The notes beneath the pieces were generated by a model that saw only the letters and a list, made by a program, of their open reading frames with translations, was not told the origin of the DNA and ran no database searches. From Deinococcales bacterium (GTDB lineage Bacteria > Deinococcota > Deinococci > Deinococcales > JAAFIG01): 33,985 bases of DNA. Where the stretch lies: the NCBI GenBank assembly GCA_025352125.1, contig JANXTZ010000042.1, positions 1 through 33,985 on the forward strand. Reading direction: 5' to 3'. The position numbers were made by a program, and so were the translations under genes. Below are positions 16,683-24,349 of this stretch, in pieces (the stretch's first letter is position 1; each line of letters begins with the position of its first letter).

Positions 16683-16716
16683 ATAGAACAAGCCTGCCGT
16701 AACTTTCAGGCAGGCT
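16683..16716 (-). terminator. Intrinsic-type terminator after the DUF305 gene
   Basis: AGCCTGCC (16691-16698) pairs with GGCAGGCT (16709-16716) around a 10-nt loop; on the minus strand the stem is followed by TTGTTCTATT. It lies 13 bp after the DUF305 stop and before the rhodanese gene, so it may cap or attenuate transcription into the downstream block. Confidence 0.65.
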
Positions 16717-16728
16717 GGAGGCTCGAGT

Positions 16729-17346
16729 TCAGATGTTTTTGGTTTTCAACCAACCCTGAAATTGCTTGATTTCTTTGCCCTGGTTGTCCACCACGTTCTG
16801 AGCAAACTTGCGCAACTCTGGGCGCAAAGCGCGTTTGGTCGCGTCTTTGCCCATCGCCACCGCGTGTTGGTGATGCGGAATCATCCCTTCGAGAAAGCTG
16901 CGGTCAACGCGCATGGACATATCAGACATTGGTGCCATGCCAGCCATTGAGCTGTCCATCATCGGTTTCATGTCGGCTTTCATCAGCGCCATTTGCTTTG
17001 GGTCGGCTTTGGCGTTGTACCAACTGTTCAACCACGTGTTCATCAATTTAATCTCTTTGTCCTGGTCGTTGATGATTTTTTGTGCCGCCGCCTTGACCTC
17101 TTTGTCAACACAGCTTTTGACGCACATTTTTGACATTTCCACCGCGCCACGGTGATGTTCGATCATTTGCGACATCCACGCGATGTCGTAGGCTTTGCCT
17201 TTTAACTTCGCCAAGGCTTTTGCGCCGGAGTCGCCCATCGCACCCATGTTCATGTCTCCCATGTTCATCTGCGCCACGGCAGATGCAGTCAACGCAGCCA
17301 TGCCCAAAGTGCCAACAATTCCGAATTTCAAAAGTAATTTCTTCAT
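16729..17346 (-). CDS. DUF305 copper-binding-type exported protein
   Basis: A 205-residue exported protein: signal peptide (to about AVAQ26), a Met-rich N-terminus (MNMGDMNMGAMG) and two DUF305 helical repeats, each with a histidine motif, MIEHHRGAVEMSKM (61-74) and MIPHHQHAVAMGK (155-167). An internal MAGMAPMSDMSM box adds methionines. DUF305 proteins are ferritin-like bundles often found with copper resistance; binding copper or helping to detoxify it in the envelope is the likely role. GAGGT precedes the ATG. The promoter upstream is nearly a copy of that of the multicopper oxidase. Confidence 0.9.
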   Translation of the reverse strand: MKKLLLKFGIVGTLGMAALTASAVAQMNMGDMNMGAMGDSGAKALAKLKGKAYDIAWMSQMIEHHRGAVEMSKMCVKSCVDKEVKAAAQKIINDQDKEIKLMNTWLNSWYNAKADPKQMALMKADMKPMMDSSMAGMAPMSDMSMRVDRSFLEGMIPHHQHAVAMGKDATKRALRPELRKFAQNVVDNQGKEIKQFQGWLKTKNI

Positions 17347-17391
17347 ATGTAATACCTCAAATTAAACAATATCTAGGTTATGTTCAAATTT

Positions 17392-17452
17392 GATAAAGGT
17401 GATATTGGCGTTTAGGACAGATTTTAATCGGCTTTGTTAAGCTTGTGTAAAG
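17392..17452 (-). promoter_or_regulatory. Promoter and response-regulator-type direct repeat upstream of the DUF305 gene
   Basis: On the minus strand CTGTCC (17415-17420) and TTTATC (17392-17397) are spaced by 17 bp; 14 bp upstream of the -35 is the direct repeat TGTTAAG (17435-17441)/TGTAAAG (17446-17452), period 11 bp. The spacings equal those at 10763-10823. The repeat also lies just upstream of the divergent regulator gene, suggesting autoregulation. Confidence 0.75.
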
Positions 17453-17467
17453 CACCGATTTATCCCA

Positions 17468-17473
17468 TACAAT
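17468..17473 (+). promoter_or_regulatory. -10 box of the response regulator gene (probably leaderless)
   Basis: TACAAT ends 5 nt before the GTG start at 17479, so the transcript would begin at or near the start codon. A possible -35 (TTGTGT, 17443-17448) is inside the direct repeat. Confidence 0.5.
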
Positions 17474-17478
17474 GACGT

Positions 17479-18162
17479 GTGCCCCAAGTTTTGGTGATTG
17501 ACGATGAACCCAACGTGCGCGAGATTGTGCAGGCGTACCTCGAGCGTGAAGGTTTTGAGGTACACACCGCCAGCACCGGAACTCAAGGTTTGCAGTGCAT
17601 CGTTGATCTCGAACCGCAACTGATCGTTTTGGATGTGATGCTGCCAGGAATTGACGGGATCGAAATCCTCAAACGGATTCGTCCAGACAACCGCACGCCA
17701 GTGCTGTTGTTGACCGCTCGAGGGGATGAGTTTGACCGCGTGTTGGGCTTGGAACTCGGAGCCGACGATTACCTGACCAAGCCGTTCAGCCCGCGCGAGT
17801 TGGTGGCTCGGGTCAAAGCGATATTGCGCCGAACTGGATTTGAACCCTCGGCTGAAACCATACGGCACGGAGACTTAAAACTCGATCCGAACACCCGCCG
17901 GATTTATCTCGCGGACGTTGAAATCCCCTTGAGTGCGCTCGAGTTTGACTTGCTTCGCGCCTTGCTGGCGCAACCCATGCGGGTGTTCAGTCGCAATGAA
18001 CTCATCAATGCGGTCTGGGGCAATGGTTTTCCTGGGGTTGACCGTGTGGTGGACGTGCACATTTCAAGTCTGCGGCGCAAACTTGGTGACGATGCCGAAC
18101 GCCCGCGTTATCTGTCCACGGTGCGCGGCGTGGGCTACCGAATGCTCGAGGCTCGGGCGTGA
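17479..18162 (+). CDS. OmpR/PhoB-family response regulator, probably copper-responsive (CopR/CusR-like)
   Basis: A 227-residue two-domain regulator. The receiver domain shows the acidic pair Asp8/Asp9, phosphoacceptor Asp52 (LIVLDVMLPGIDG), and Lys101 in YLTKPFSPREL. The C-terminal winged helix (about 130-225) has the Trans_reg_C features SALEFDLLRALLAQPMRVFSRNELINAVWG and VDVHISSLRRKLGDD. GTG start; the stop overlaps the kinase GTG by 4 bp. It lies between two copper-gene blocks, and OmpR-type direct repeats stand in front of the DUF305 and multicopper oxidase promoters, so it probably activates both in response to envelope copper. The inducer is inferred from context only. Confidence 0.92.
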   Translation: MPQVLVIDDEPNVREIVQAYLEREGFEVHTASTGTQGLQCIVDLEPQLIVLDVMLPGIDGIEILKRIRPDNRTPVLLLTARGDEFDRVLGLELGADDYLTKPFSPRELVARVKAILRRTGFEPSAETIRHGDLKLDPNTRRIYLADVEIPLSALEFDLLRALLAQPMRVFSRNELINAVWGNGFPGVDRVVDVHISSLRRKLGDDAERPRYLSTVRGVGYRMLEARA

Positions 18163-19283
18163 AGAATCTTGGATTGCGCGGCAAAATTCTGATCTCATTT
18201 TTGCTGGTGGTGGTCACGGCAGGTGCCGTCTTGGTGATGACGCTCGAGTTGTCCGCCCCAAGTTTTTACCGCGCTCACGCCGAGGAGATGGCTCGGGCGG
18301 TGGGTCAGAATTCTGTCAATGCTGCCGAGAACCATGAGTTGCAACACGATCTCGAGCGAGGATTTAACCAAGCCCTGACGCAATCGTTGCTGATGGCGGC
18401 GCTCATCACCATCCCGATAGCGGTTCTGGTCAGTGCGGTGATCTCGAGAAGAATTGTTGCGCCTATCGTCAGTGTCTCTCAAGCCTCGGCACGGATCGCG
18501 GCTGGCGGCTATCACGAACGACTGGATGAGGGGAGTCGTGATGAAATCGGAAACCTGACCCAGAATTTTAACCTCATGGCAAAGACCCTCGAGCAAACTG
18601 AAGCCCGACGCGTGGAATTGATCGGCACGGTGGCGCATGAACTGCGAACCCCACTCTCGGGCTTGCGTGGTTACACCGAGGGAATGCTTGACGGGGTGTT
18701 CAGCATCGAACTCGCCGCGCCAAAAATTGGTCGTGAAGTGGACCGTCTCGAGCGCCTGCTGGATGACCTCTCAAACCTCAGCAGCATCGAAGCCAAAGCC
18801 GTCACCATTGTGCTCGAACCCGTCAGGTTAGACCTGGTCGCGCAGGAGGTGTGTAATCAACTCGAAACGCGTTTTGTCCAAAAAGGTCTGGATTTGAGAC
18901 TCGAGATACAGCCGACCACCATTATTGGGGATGCGGACCGTCTCGCGCAAGTGCTTCACAATTTGCTTTCCAATGCGTTGCGACACACGTACCTCGGTCA
19001 TGTCACTGTTCGCGTTGTGGTCACAGAACACCTTGCCACGCTTGAGGTTCTCGATACCGGTGAGGGCATTGATGCTCGAGCCTTGCCGCATATTTTCGAG
19101 CGTTTCTACCGCGCCGACCCAAGTCGCTCGAGGGGCAACGATGACAGCGTTGGGGCGGGTGTGGGGTTGACGGTTGCCAAGCACTTGGTTGAGGCAATGG
19201 GTGGCAAACTGCGGGTTAAAAGTCAGCTTGGTGTAGGATCTGGATTTCACGCCAGTTTTGAAAAGGTTCGCAAAATGGTTTAA
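18159..19283 (+). CDS. Membrane sensor histidine kinase, partner of the response regulator
   Basis: A 374-residue kinase: membrane helix about 9-27, a short external loop (about 28-75), second helix about 76-98, HAMP domain (about 99-150), HisKA with His160 in GTVAHELRTPLSG, and HATPase_c with the N box (LAQVLHNLLSNALRH), LDTGEGID, the F region HIFERFYRADPS and GVGLTVAKHLVEAMGG. GTG start overlapping the regulator stop. The sensor loop is only about 45 residues and lacks the Met/His-rich motifs of CusS, so the signal it senses cannot be read from the sequence; copper is inferred from neighbours. It converges with the MFS gene, 5 bp apart. Confidence 0.92.
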   Translation: MKNLGLRGKILISFLLVVVTAGAVLVMTLELSAPSFYRAHAEEMARAVGQNSVNAAENHELQHDLERGFNQALTQSLLMAALITIPIAVLVSAVISRRIVAPIVSVSQASARIAAGGYHERLDEGSRDEIGNLTQNFNLMAKTLEQTEARRVELIGTVAHELRTPLSGLRGYTEGMLDGVFSIELAAPKIGREVDRLERLLDDLSNLSSIEAKAVTIVLEPVRLDLVAQEVCNQLETRFVQKGLDLRLEIQPTTIIGDADRLAQVLHNLLSNALRHTYLGHVTVRVVVTEHLATLEVLDTGEGIDARALPHIFERFYRADPSRSRGNDDSVGAGVGLTVAKHLVEAMGGKLRVKSQLGVGSGFHASFEKVRKMV

Positions 19284-19288
19284 CCGCG

Positions 19289-20533
19289 TCATCGGTCTTT
19301 GGAAAATGTTGGCGGCTTCTCGAGCGTTGCGTTGCTGGGAGCAAGCATTGTTTGTATCACGATCAACAACGCCAGCCCAACCATTCCCCCGATCATAAAG
19401 TTGCGACTGGCAAAACTTGAGCCGAGCCAACCCGCCAGAGGATACGCCAGCGCCCACCACAAATGACTCCAAGCGAAATGAGCGCCATACACCCGCCCTT
19501 GAACCTCGAGCGGCGTGCGGTCAGCGATCAAGGCTTGGGTGGGTAGGTTGACCCAGTTCTGTCCCGCCCCAGCCAGCAACCAAAGTCCCAGAAGTGGCAT
19601 GACCCCGACAAAATTCGCGGGCAGCACCGCCAGGGTGGTCACAAGCGCCCCAAACAGTGCAAAACGGGTGCGGGGCAGGCGTTTCTCGAGCGCCCCAACT
19701 GCCAGTGCCGCCAGTGTCGCGCCCACCCCAAAAGCCGCCATCACCCAACCGTACTCGAGGTTGCCAAGCCCCAGACCGCCCTTCACCAGTCCAACCGTGT
19801 TGACCAGCACAAGCGCCCCAGCGACCGATGCGACAAGCTCGAGCAGCAGTGCGTAGCGAATGCTTGCGTCTTTCCACAAACGAATTGTGCCGTCCTGAAT
19901 GTCTTTCCAAGTGGTGGCGCTCGAGGTTTCGGATGGTGCTCGAGTGGCATTGAGGGAACGCGGTAAGGTCAGGATGAGAATACCGGAAATCAGAAATGTT
20001 ATTGCGTCCAAAAAGAAGATTGAACGTGTACCCAAGAACGCGGCGACCCCACCGGCAATGCCTGGTCCGAGGACACCAAGCACTTCATACGTTGCGCCTG
20101 AAAGTGAAATGGCTTGTCCGTAATCATCTTTGCCCGTGACCAGCGGAATTGTTGCCTGGTAGGTCGGTGTGAAAAACGCGGTGAGTGCGTTTAAGGCGAA
20201 CATCAAGACGTATACCTGCCAAGCTTGTGTGACAAATGGCATCAAACCGATCACAACCATCCGTCCGAGGTCGCTCGAGACGAGAATCAACTTGCGGTCA
20301 AGGCGGTCTGCCAGTGCCCCAGCGAGCGGTGAGAGGATCACAAACGCAGTCACTCGAAGCGTTAAGGCTGCACCCAGAATGATACTCGAGTTTGCACCAG
20401 CGAGTTCATACGCCAGCAATGCCAGTCCGACCCAGGTCAGTGCATCGCCAAGCAGACTGGTGGCTTGTGAGATGTAGAGTCGCGCAAAAGTCGGGTTGCG
20501 TAAACTCCGAAACGGTGCGAAAACGCTGGTCAT
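19289..20533 (-). CDS. MFS transporter (putative exporter)
   Basis: About 414 residues with roughly 12 membrane segments, starting MTSVFAPFRSLRNPTFARLYISQ, which is typical of the MFS_3/enterobactin-exporter-like group; the loop ALADRLDRKLILVSSDLGR fits MFS motif A. I place the start at 20533, where GAGGT precedes the ATG; the frame is open to 20683 but would overlap the ArsR gene. It starts only 4 bp after the ArsR stop, so the two are co-transcribed and the pump is likely under that sensor. The substrate is unknown: a metal complex, a siderophore-like chelator or a drug are all possible. Confidence 0.85.
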   Translation of the reverse strand: MTSVFAPFRSLRNPTFARLYISQATSLLGDALTWVGLALLAYELAGANSSIILGAALTLRVTAFVILSPLAGALADRLDRKLILVSSDLGRMVVIGLMPFVTQAWQVYVLMFALNALTAFFTPTYQATIPLVTGKDDYGQAISLSGATYEVLGVLGPGIAGGVAAFLGTRSIFFLDAITFLISGILILTLPRSLNATRAPSETSSATTWKDIQDGTIRLWKDASIRYALLLELVASVAGALVLVNTVGLVKGGLGLGNLEYGWVMAAFGVGATLAALAVGALEKRLPRTRFALFGALVTTLAVLPANFVGVMPLLGLWLLAGAGQNWVNLPTQALIADRTPLEVQGRVYGAHFAWSHLWWALAYPLAGWLGSSFASRNFMIGGMVGLALLIVIQTMLAPSNATLEKPPTFSKDR

Positions 20534-20537
20534 GACC

Positions 20538-20906
20538 TCACCTCGAGCCTGGAGTTGATTTTGAGTTGGATTTTTTGTGGTCAGGTAGTCCCAGACGCTC
20601 ATGTTCCGCATGAGAAAATGCCTGATGTGCCAGATCACCGACGTGGGCATCACTGAGGCGGTAGTAGATGTGCGTGGTTTCACGGCGGGTCAGAACCAGT
20701 TTGGCAGCCCGCAGGATCGCCAGGTGTCTCGAGACGGTACTTTGTTGCGCCTCGAGCAATTCGACCAGATCGTTGACACTTCGTTCAGACTGGGTGAGGA
20801 TCAGCACGATCCGGGCACGGGTTGGGTCTGCCAGGGCTTTGAAGGTTTCAACCATCGCCGCCAGGCTTTCAGGATTTTGAGCTGGTGGAACGACATGCTC
20901 TTTCAT
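20538..20906 (-). CDS. ArsR/SmtB-family metal sensor with CzrA-type alpha5 site
   Basis: A 122-residue winged-helix repressor. The HTH is SVNDLVELLEAQQSTVSRHLAILRAAKLV, lacking the ELCVCDL cysteines of ArsR/CadC sensors. In the last helix Asp86, His88, His99 and His102 have exactly the spacing of the CzrA zinc/cobalt ligands (DxH-x10-HxxH), so Zn(II)/Co(II)-type sensing at the dimer interface is likely rather than arsenic or copper. The ATG at 20906 is preferred (GAGG upstream) over a start at 20930. It lies between the atypical P1B ATPase (35 bp upstream) and the MFS gene (4 bp downstream), and probably represses this operon through the palindrome near 22870. Confidence 0.88.
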   Translation of the reverse strand: MKEHVVPPAQNPESLAAMVETFKALADPTRARIVLILTQSERSVNDLVELLEAQQSTVSRHLAILRAAKLVLTRRETTHIYYRLSDAHVGDLAHQAFSHAEHERLGLPDHKKSNSKSTPGSR

Positions 20907-20941
20907 GGACAATTGCCTCTCGAGCCTCAAGCACTTATTTT

Positions 20942-22834
20942 TTAAGCCGATTCAGTTGATTTTGGCATGATGCGAACAGTCAACAACTTCACAGAGTTCA
21001 AAAATACCAGAATGTCAGGTCCAAGATGGATGATCGCCGCTTCAATTGGACCGATCAGGCGCAACAATGCGGCGGTAATACCAAGGATGTGAACCACGCC
21101 AACCCCAACGAACAGGTTCTCCTGAATGGTGCGGTAAGCGCGACGGGCGATGGCTCGGGCTTCAGTGATCTTGGCAATGTCATCGGTCATCAACGCCACA
21201 TCAGCCGCCTCGAGTGCCGCCTGGGTTCCTGCCGCCCCCATGGCAATACCGACCTCGGCAACGGCAAGCGCGGGGGCGTCATTGATGCCGTCACCGACCA
21301 TCGCCACCTTGAAACCCTGGGCTTGAAGCTTGCGAATGATCTCGAGTTTCGCATCGGGCAGGAGGTCGGCAAAAACTTCGTCCATGCCAAGTTCGGCTCC
21401 GATCCGTTGTCCGATGGCCGCATGATCGCCGGTCAACATCACCACACGTTTGATGCCGCTCGCTTTCAGCGCCGCAATGGCGGCTTTCGCACCGGGTCTG
21501 AGGGTATCCGCCAGGTGCAGAACACCAAGCGCCCGACCGTCCGATGCGATGTAGACCACCGTCTGGTCTTTGCGTTCACCCAGAGAGGTTTCAGGGATGC
21601 CGTTCTCGGTCAGAAACGCCGCATTGCCCGCCAGAAACACCCGATTCTCGAGGGTGACACGCACGCCACGCCCTGCAATGACCTCGAAATCTGTGGGTTC
21701 GGGGATTTCGATGCCTTTGGCAAGGACAGCATCCACCACGGCTTTGGCGAGCGGGTGGCTGGAACGGCGTTCAATGCCCGCCGCGAGACGCAAAAGTTCT
21801 GCTTCGCTGATGGTTTGGTCGAGGCGTTCGATTCGTGAAACCTCGGGTCGCCCAAACGTCAGCGTTCCGGTTTTATCAAAGGCGATCAGGTCAACTTTGG
21901 CAAGTTGTTCGAGGTGAATCCCGCCCTTGACCAGAATGCCAGCCCGCGCCGCCCGAGCGATAGCTGCGATCATCACCAGCGGCGTTGCCAGCCCAAGTTC
22001 GGCAGGGGATGTGAAAATCAGCAGGGTGACGATCAAACGAATGTCACGGGTGACGAGGTAAACCACCAACAGAAAGACGAACACGACCGGAATCAGGATG
22101 CCTGCCACGCGGTCGGCGAGTTTCTGAACGGGCGCTTGCTGCTCGTCTGCCTGTTCCACCAGGGCGATGATTCTCGAGTACGTTGTGTCGCCGCCCACCT
22201 TCTGGGTTTCCACATCGAGCGCACCGAGGGAAACCACAGTTCCCGCAAAAACGGGTGTGCCAGGAACCTTCTCAACTGGGATGCTCTCGCCGGTGATCGG
22301 GGCTTGGTTCACCGAGGCATCCCCACCGCGCACAATGCCGTCAACTGGGATTTTTTCGCCAGCCCGAACGATCACCACATCACCCACGTTGATCTCGCTC
22401 AATGCCAGGCTGATTTCGTTGCCGTTGCGTCTGACCAGTGCCGTTTGCGGCACCGAACCAATCAAGGCTTTGATCGAGGCTCGAGCGCGGTCGGTGTTAA
22501 GGTCAGCGATGAATTCGGCAATCAAAATAATCACCAGCAAGACCGAACCTGCCACGTACTCACCGCCGAGCATGGCGATGCTGGTGGCAACGGTGACAAA
22601 GATTTCGGTGCCGATCTTACGTTCGTGAATCAGATCGAGCAAGCCGATTTTCACCAGCGGATACAAACCGAACGCCAGGGCAAGCAGAAGCACTGGCAAG
22701 GGAAGGATGCCTCTCGAGTAGAGGAAGATCATCAACGCAGTGATGACGATTCGAGCGACTTCGATCCAGCGCTCGCGGGTCATCAAGTCAAGAAGGGCAT
22801 TCGAGGGGGCTGGATTGATTGTCGGTGTGGACAT
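20942..22834 (-). CDS. P1B-type metal ATPase with unusual TSPAE membrane motif
   Basis: A 630-residue P-type ATPase without an N-terminal metal-binding domain. Core motifs are intact: TGES (181-184), phosphorylated Asp320 in DKTGTLT, SSHPLAKA, MLTGDHA and [10 protein letters not shown]. The membrane metal motif usually written CPC or SPC is TSPAELGLATP (275-285), with no cysteine, and the last helix has HLGPDILVFLNSVKLL, closest to the P1B-2/P1B-4 (Zn/Co) groups. With a CzrA-like sensor next door, export of Zn, Co, Ni or a similar divalent ion is the best inference; Cu(I) transport is unlikely without the cysteines. AAAGG precedes the ATG. First gene of the operon with arsR and the MFS pump. 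Confidence 0.88.
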   Translation of the reverse strand: MSTPTINPAPSNALLDLMTRERWIEVARIVITALMIFLYSRGILPLPVLLLALAFGLYPLVKIGLLDLIHERKIGTEIFVTVATSIAMLGGEYVAGSVLLVIILIAEFIADLNTDRARASIKALIGSVPQTALVRRNGNEISLALSEINVGDVVIVRAGEKIPVDGIVRGGDASVNQAPITGESIPVEKVPGTPVFAGTVVSLGALDVETQKVGGDTTYSRIIALVEQADEQQAPVQKLADRVAGILIPVVFVFLLVVYLVTRDIRLIVTLLIFTSPAELGLATPLVMIAAIARAARAGILVKGGIHLEQLAKVDLIAFDKTGTLTFGRPEVSRIERLDQTISEAELLRLAAGIERRSSHPLAKAVVDAVLAKGIEIPEPTDFEVIAGRGVRVTLENRVFLAGNAAFLTENGIPETSLGERKDQTVVYIASDGRALGVLHLADTLRPGAKAAIAALKASGIKRVVMLTGDHAAIGQRIGAELGMDEVFADLLPDAKLEIIRKLQAQGFKVAMVGDGINDAPALAVAEVGIAMGAAGTQAALEAADVALMTDDIAKITEARAIARRAYRTIQENLFVGVGVVHILGITAALLRLIGPIEAAIIHLGPDILVFLNSVKLLTVRIMPKSTESA

Positions 22835-22869
22835 GGAAACCTTTCACAACAAGTATATCCGTTTATCTC

Positions 22870-22898
22870 AATATACACATATTAAGCTGGGACTGCAA
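22870..22898 (-). promoter_or_regulatory. Promoter with overlapping palindrome for the P1B ATPase-arsR-MFS operon
   Basis: On the minus strand TTGCAG (22893-22898) and TATATT (22870-22875) are spaced by 17 bp. The -10 lies within the palindrome AATAT-N4-ATATT (22870-22883), similar to AT-rich ArsR/SmtB operators, so the ArsR protein would block this promoter. Confidence 0.6.
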
Positions 22899-23062
22899 CA
22901 ACCCAACTTCACTTAAGTTTCTCAAACCAGAACAGGACGTTCGAGATACCCCTCAATGTGGTCGAAACGATTCGGTAGTGTCAATATCTTGAAACCAGTG
23001 CCAATTATCGTAGATGAAACACGTTAGGCTTCTACTCGAGCGTTGGTGACTGTTTTTAAAGA
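22899..23062. other. Intergenic stretch with no recognised feature
   Basis: About 160 bp between the P1B ATPase promoter and the end of the TauE-like gene. No gene, hairpin with T-run or known operator was seen. Confidence 0.5.
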
Positions 23063-23422
23063 TCATTTCTTCAGTATCAACTGCCCCGCGACCAGAACAA
23101 GCAGCAGCGCCAACCCACGCCTGAGTGTGACCTCTGGAAGACTCAGGGCGAGTCTCGAGCCAAGGTATGTACCGGCCAGCATTCCAAGTGCTAGCAAGAG
23201 TGCGATTGGAAGCTTGACTGCTCCAAGGCGGGAGTAGGTCAGCACGCCAAGCAAGCCAACGGGAAGCAGCAATGCCGCGAGCGAAGTTCCTGTTGCCTCG
23301 CGTTGGGTCAAGCCAACCAAGACCAGCAATCCAGGCACGACGATGACCCCTCCGCCAATGCCATAAACACCCGAGAGCAGTCCTGCAACCAAGCCGATCA
23401 ACCCAGAAATCACCAAGCTCAC
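23063..23422 (-). CDS. Half-size TauE/SafE (DUF81) membrane protein
   Basis: A 119-residue hydrophobic protein with about four membrane helices. Its start, SLVISGLIGLVAGLLSGVYGIGGGVIVVPGLL, carries the conserved GxxGGGGxxxxP-like loop of TauE/SafE permeases, proposed to export sulfite or other anions. At half the family's usual 240-260 residues it fits the short type known to pair with a second half, but no partner gene is seen beside it. GTG start at 23422 with weak upstream pairing. It stands alone on the minus strand, not clearly part of a neighbouring operon. Confidence 0.8.
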   Translation of the reverse strand: MSLVISGLIGLVAGLLSGVYGIGGGVIVVPGLLVLVGLTQREATGTSLAALLLPVGLLGVLTYSRLGAVKLPIALLLALGMLAGTYLGSRLALSLPEVTLRRGLALLLVLVAGQLILKK

Positions 23423-23569
23423 AGATTCACCGCGAGCGTTTTGACTCCGTATTCAACACCGAGCATATTCCAAACCTACTTGTTTTATGTCATGACTTTG
23501 TACATTTTAGTTGGCTGTTTTGTGTTCGTCGTTTACAGCATTGACGATGCGTTCTCGTACTTCTATTGA

Positions 23570-23881
23570 GTATGATTTTACAGCTTTAAAACTGTACGCT
23601 CAACCATTCAAAATGTTAACGCAAATGAAGTACAAATCGTTGCTGATGATTACAAAAATAGTTCAGGATTATGGTGGCGATTGAGGCACGGCTTCCCCCA
23701 TATCGTTGAGGACTTGAGGCGAGCACAGTTTGAGGAAGGGGATGCTGATACCATTTTGGCACACTATTATGGTTCGTACCGAGATTTGTATTTTCGTCCC
23801 ACCGCTCAATTTAATCTCACGTCGAATTCACACTGGCTCACTACAGTTGCCCTTGGAGGTCACAATCATGATGCACAGTGA
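23570..23881 (+). other. Open but startless frame, possible gene remnant
   Basis: Between the TauE-like gene and the copper-storage gene lie 445 bp without a convincing gene. One plus-strand frame is open from about 23573 to the TGA at 23879-23881 and reads protein-like (SGLWWRLRHGFPHIVEDLRRAQFEEGDADTILAHYYGSYRDLYFRPTAQF), but it has only a TTG (23681) as a start, runs into the next gene and has no clear ribosome-binding site. It may be the tail of a decayed gene or the leader of the next one. No family recognised. Confidence 0.3.
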
Positions 23882-24239
23882 ATCAATGCACAACGATGCA
23901 ATGCAGCACGCACAAATGGACGGGGCAATTCGGATTTGTCTGGACTGTCACTCGACCTGTGAGCACACCATTCAACATTGTCTCGAGAAGGGCGCAATGC
24001 ACGCCGCAGCCATTCACATTGGAGCAATGCGCGATTGTGCGCAGCTCTGCATCACCTGCGCCGATTTCATGTCGCGCAGCTCGAGCCTGCACGCGGGGGT
24101 CTGTAAGCTCTGTGCCGATGCCTGCGAGGCGTGTATTGAAAGTTGCAAGACCATGAACGACGACGCGCACATGCAGGCATGTATCGATGCCTGCCAGGCT
24201 TGTGCGGATTCTTGCCGTGCCATGTCGCAGATGAATTGA
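23868..24239 (+). CDS. Cys-rich four-helix-bundle copper storage protein (Csp/DUF326 type)
   Basis: A 123-residue protein with 16 cysteines, mostly in CxxC or CxxxC spacing along helices (ICLDCHSTCEH, CAQLCITCADF, CKLCADACEACIESC, CIDACQACADSC), the hallmark of Csp proteins, whose four-helix bundle stores many Cu(I) ions inside its core. No signal peptide is seen, so it resembles cytosolic Csp3 rather than exported Csp1. The N-terminus is rich in His/Met. The start at 23868 is set by GGAGGT 7 nt upstream; the frame is open further upstream without support. Monocistronic, followed by a strong hairpin. Confidence 0.9.
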   Translation: MMHSESMHNDAMQHAQMDGAIRICLDCHSTCEHTIQHCLEKGAMHAAAIHIGAMRDCAQLCITCADFMSRSSSLHAGVCKLCADACEACIESCKTMNDDAHMQACIDACQACADSCRAMSQMN

Positions 24240-24250
24240 CGAGAAAAGTG

Positions 24251-24280
24251 CTGAGCCAGATGACTGCTGTTCTGGCTCAG
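24251..24280 (+). terminator. Perfect 10-bp hairpin after the copper storage gene
   Basis: CTGAGCCAGA (24251-24260) and TCTGGCTCAG (24271-24280) form a perfect stem with a 10-nt loop, 11 bp after the stop. No T-run follows on the plus strand, so it is either a weak terminator or an mRNA-stabilising 3' structure. Confidence 0.5.
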
Positions 24281-24349
24281 AAACTCCAGCGATTCACCCG
24301 AACACAAAGCGGTCTTATTGGCAATTGAAAAACAGTTTAGACAAGCAGG

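Noticed and set aside
20538..20906. Arsenic sensing by the ArsR-family protein
   Set aside because: The cysteine motif of arsenic/cadmium sensors is absent and the last helix has the CzrA-type Asp/His set instead.
21026..22885. Long plus-strand frames (270 and 326 residues) opposite the P1B ATPase
   Set aside because: Antisense shadows of an ATPase with all motifs on the minus strand; low-complexity His/Gln/Arg content and no ribosome-binding sites.
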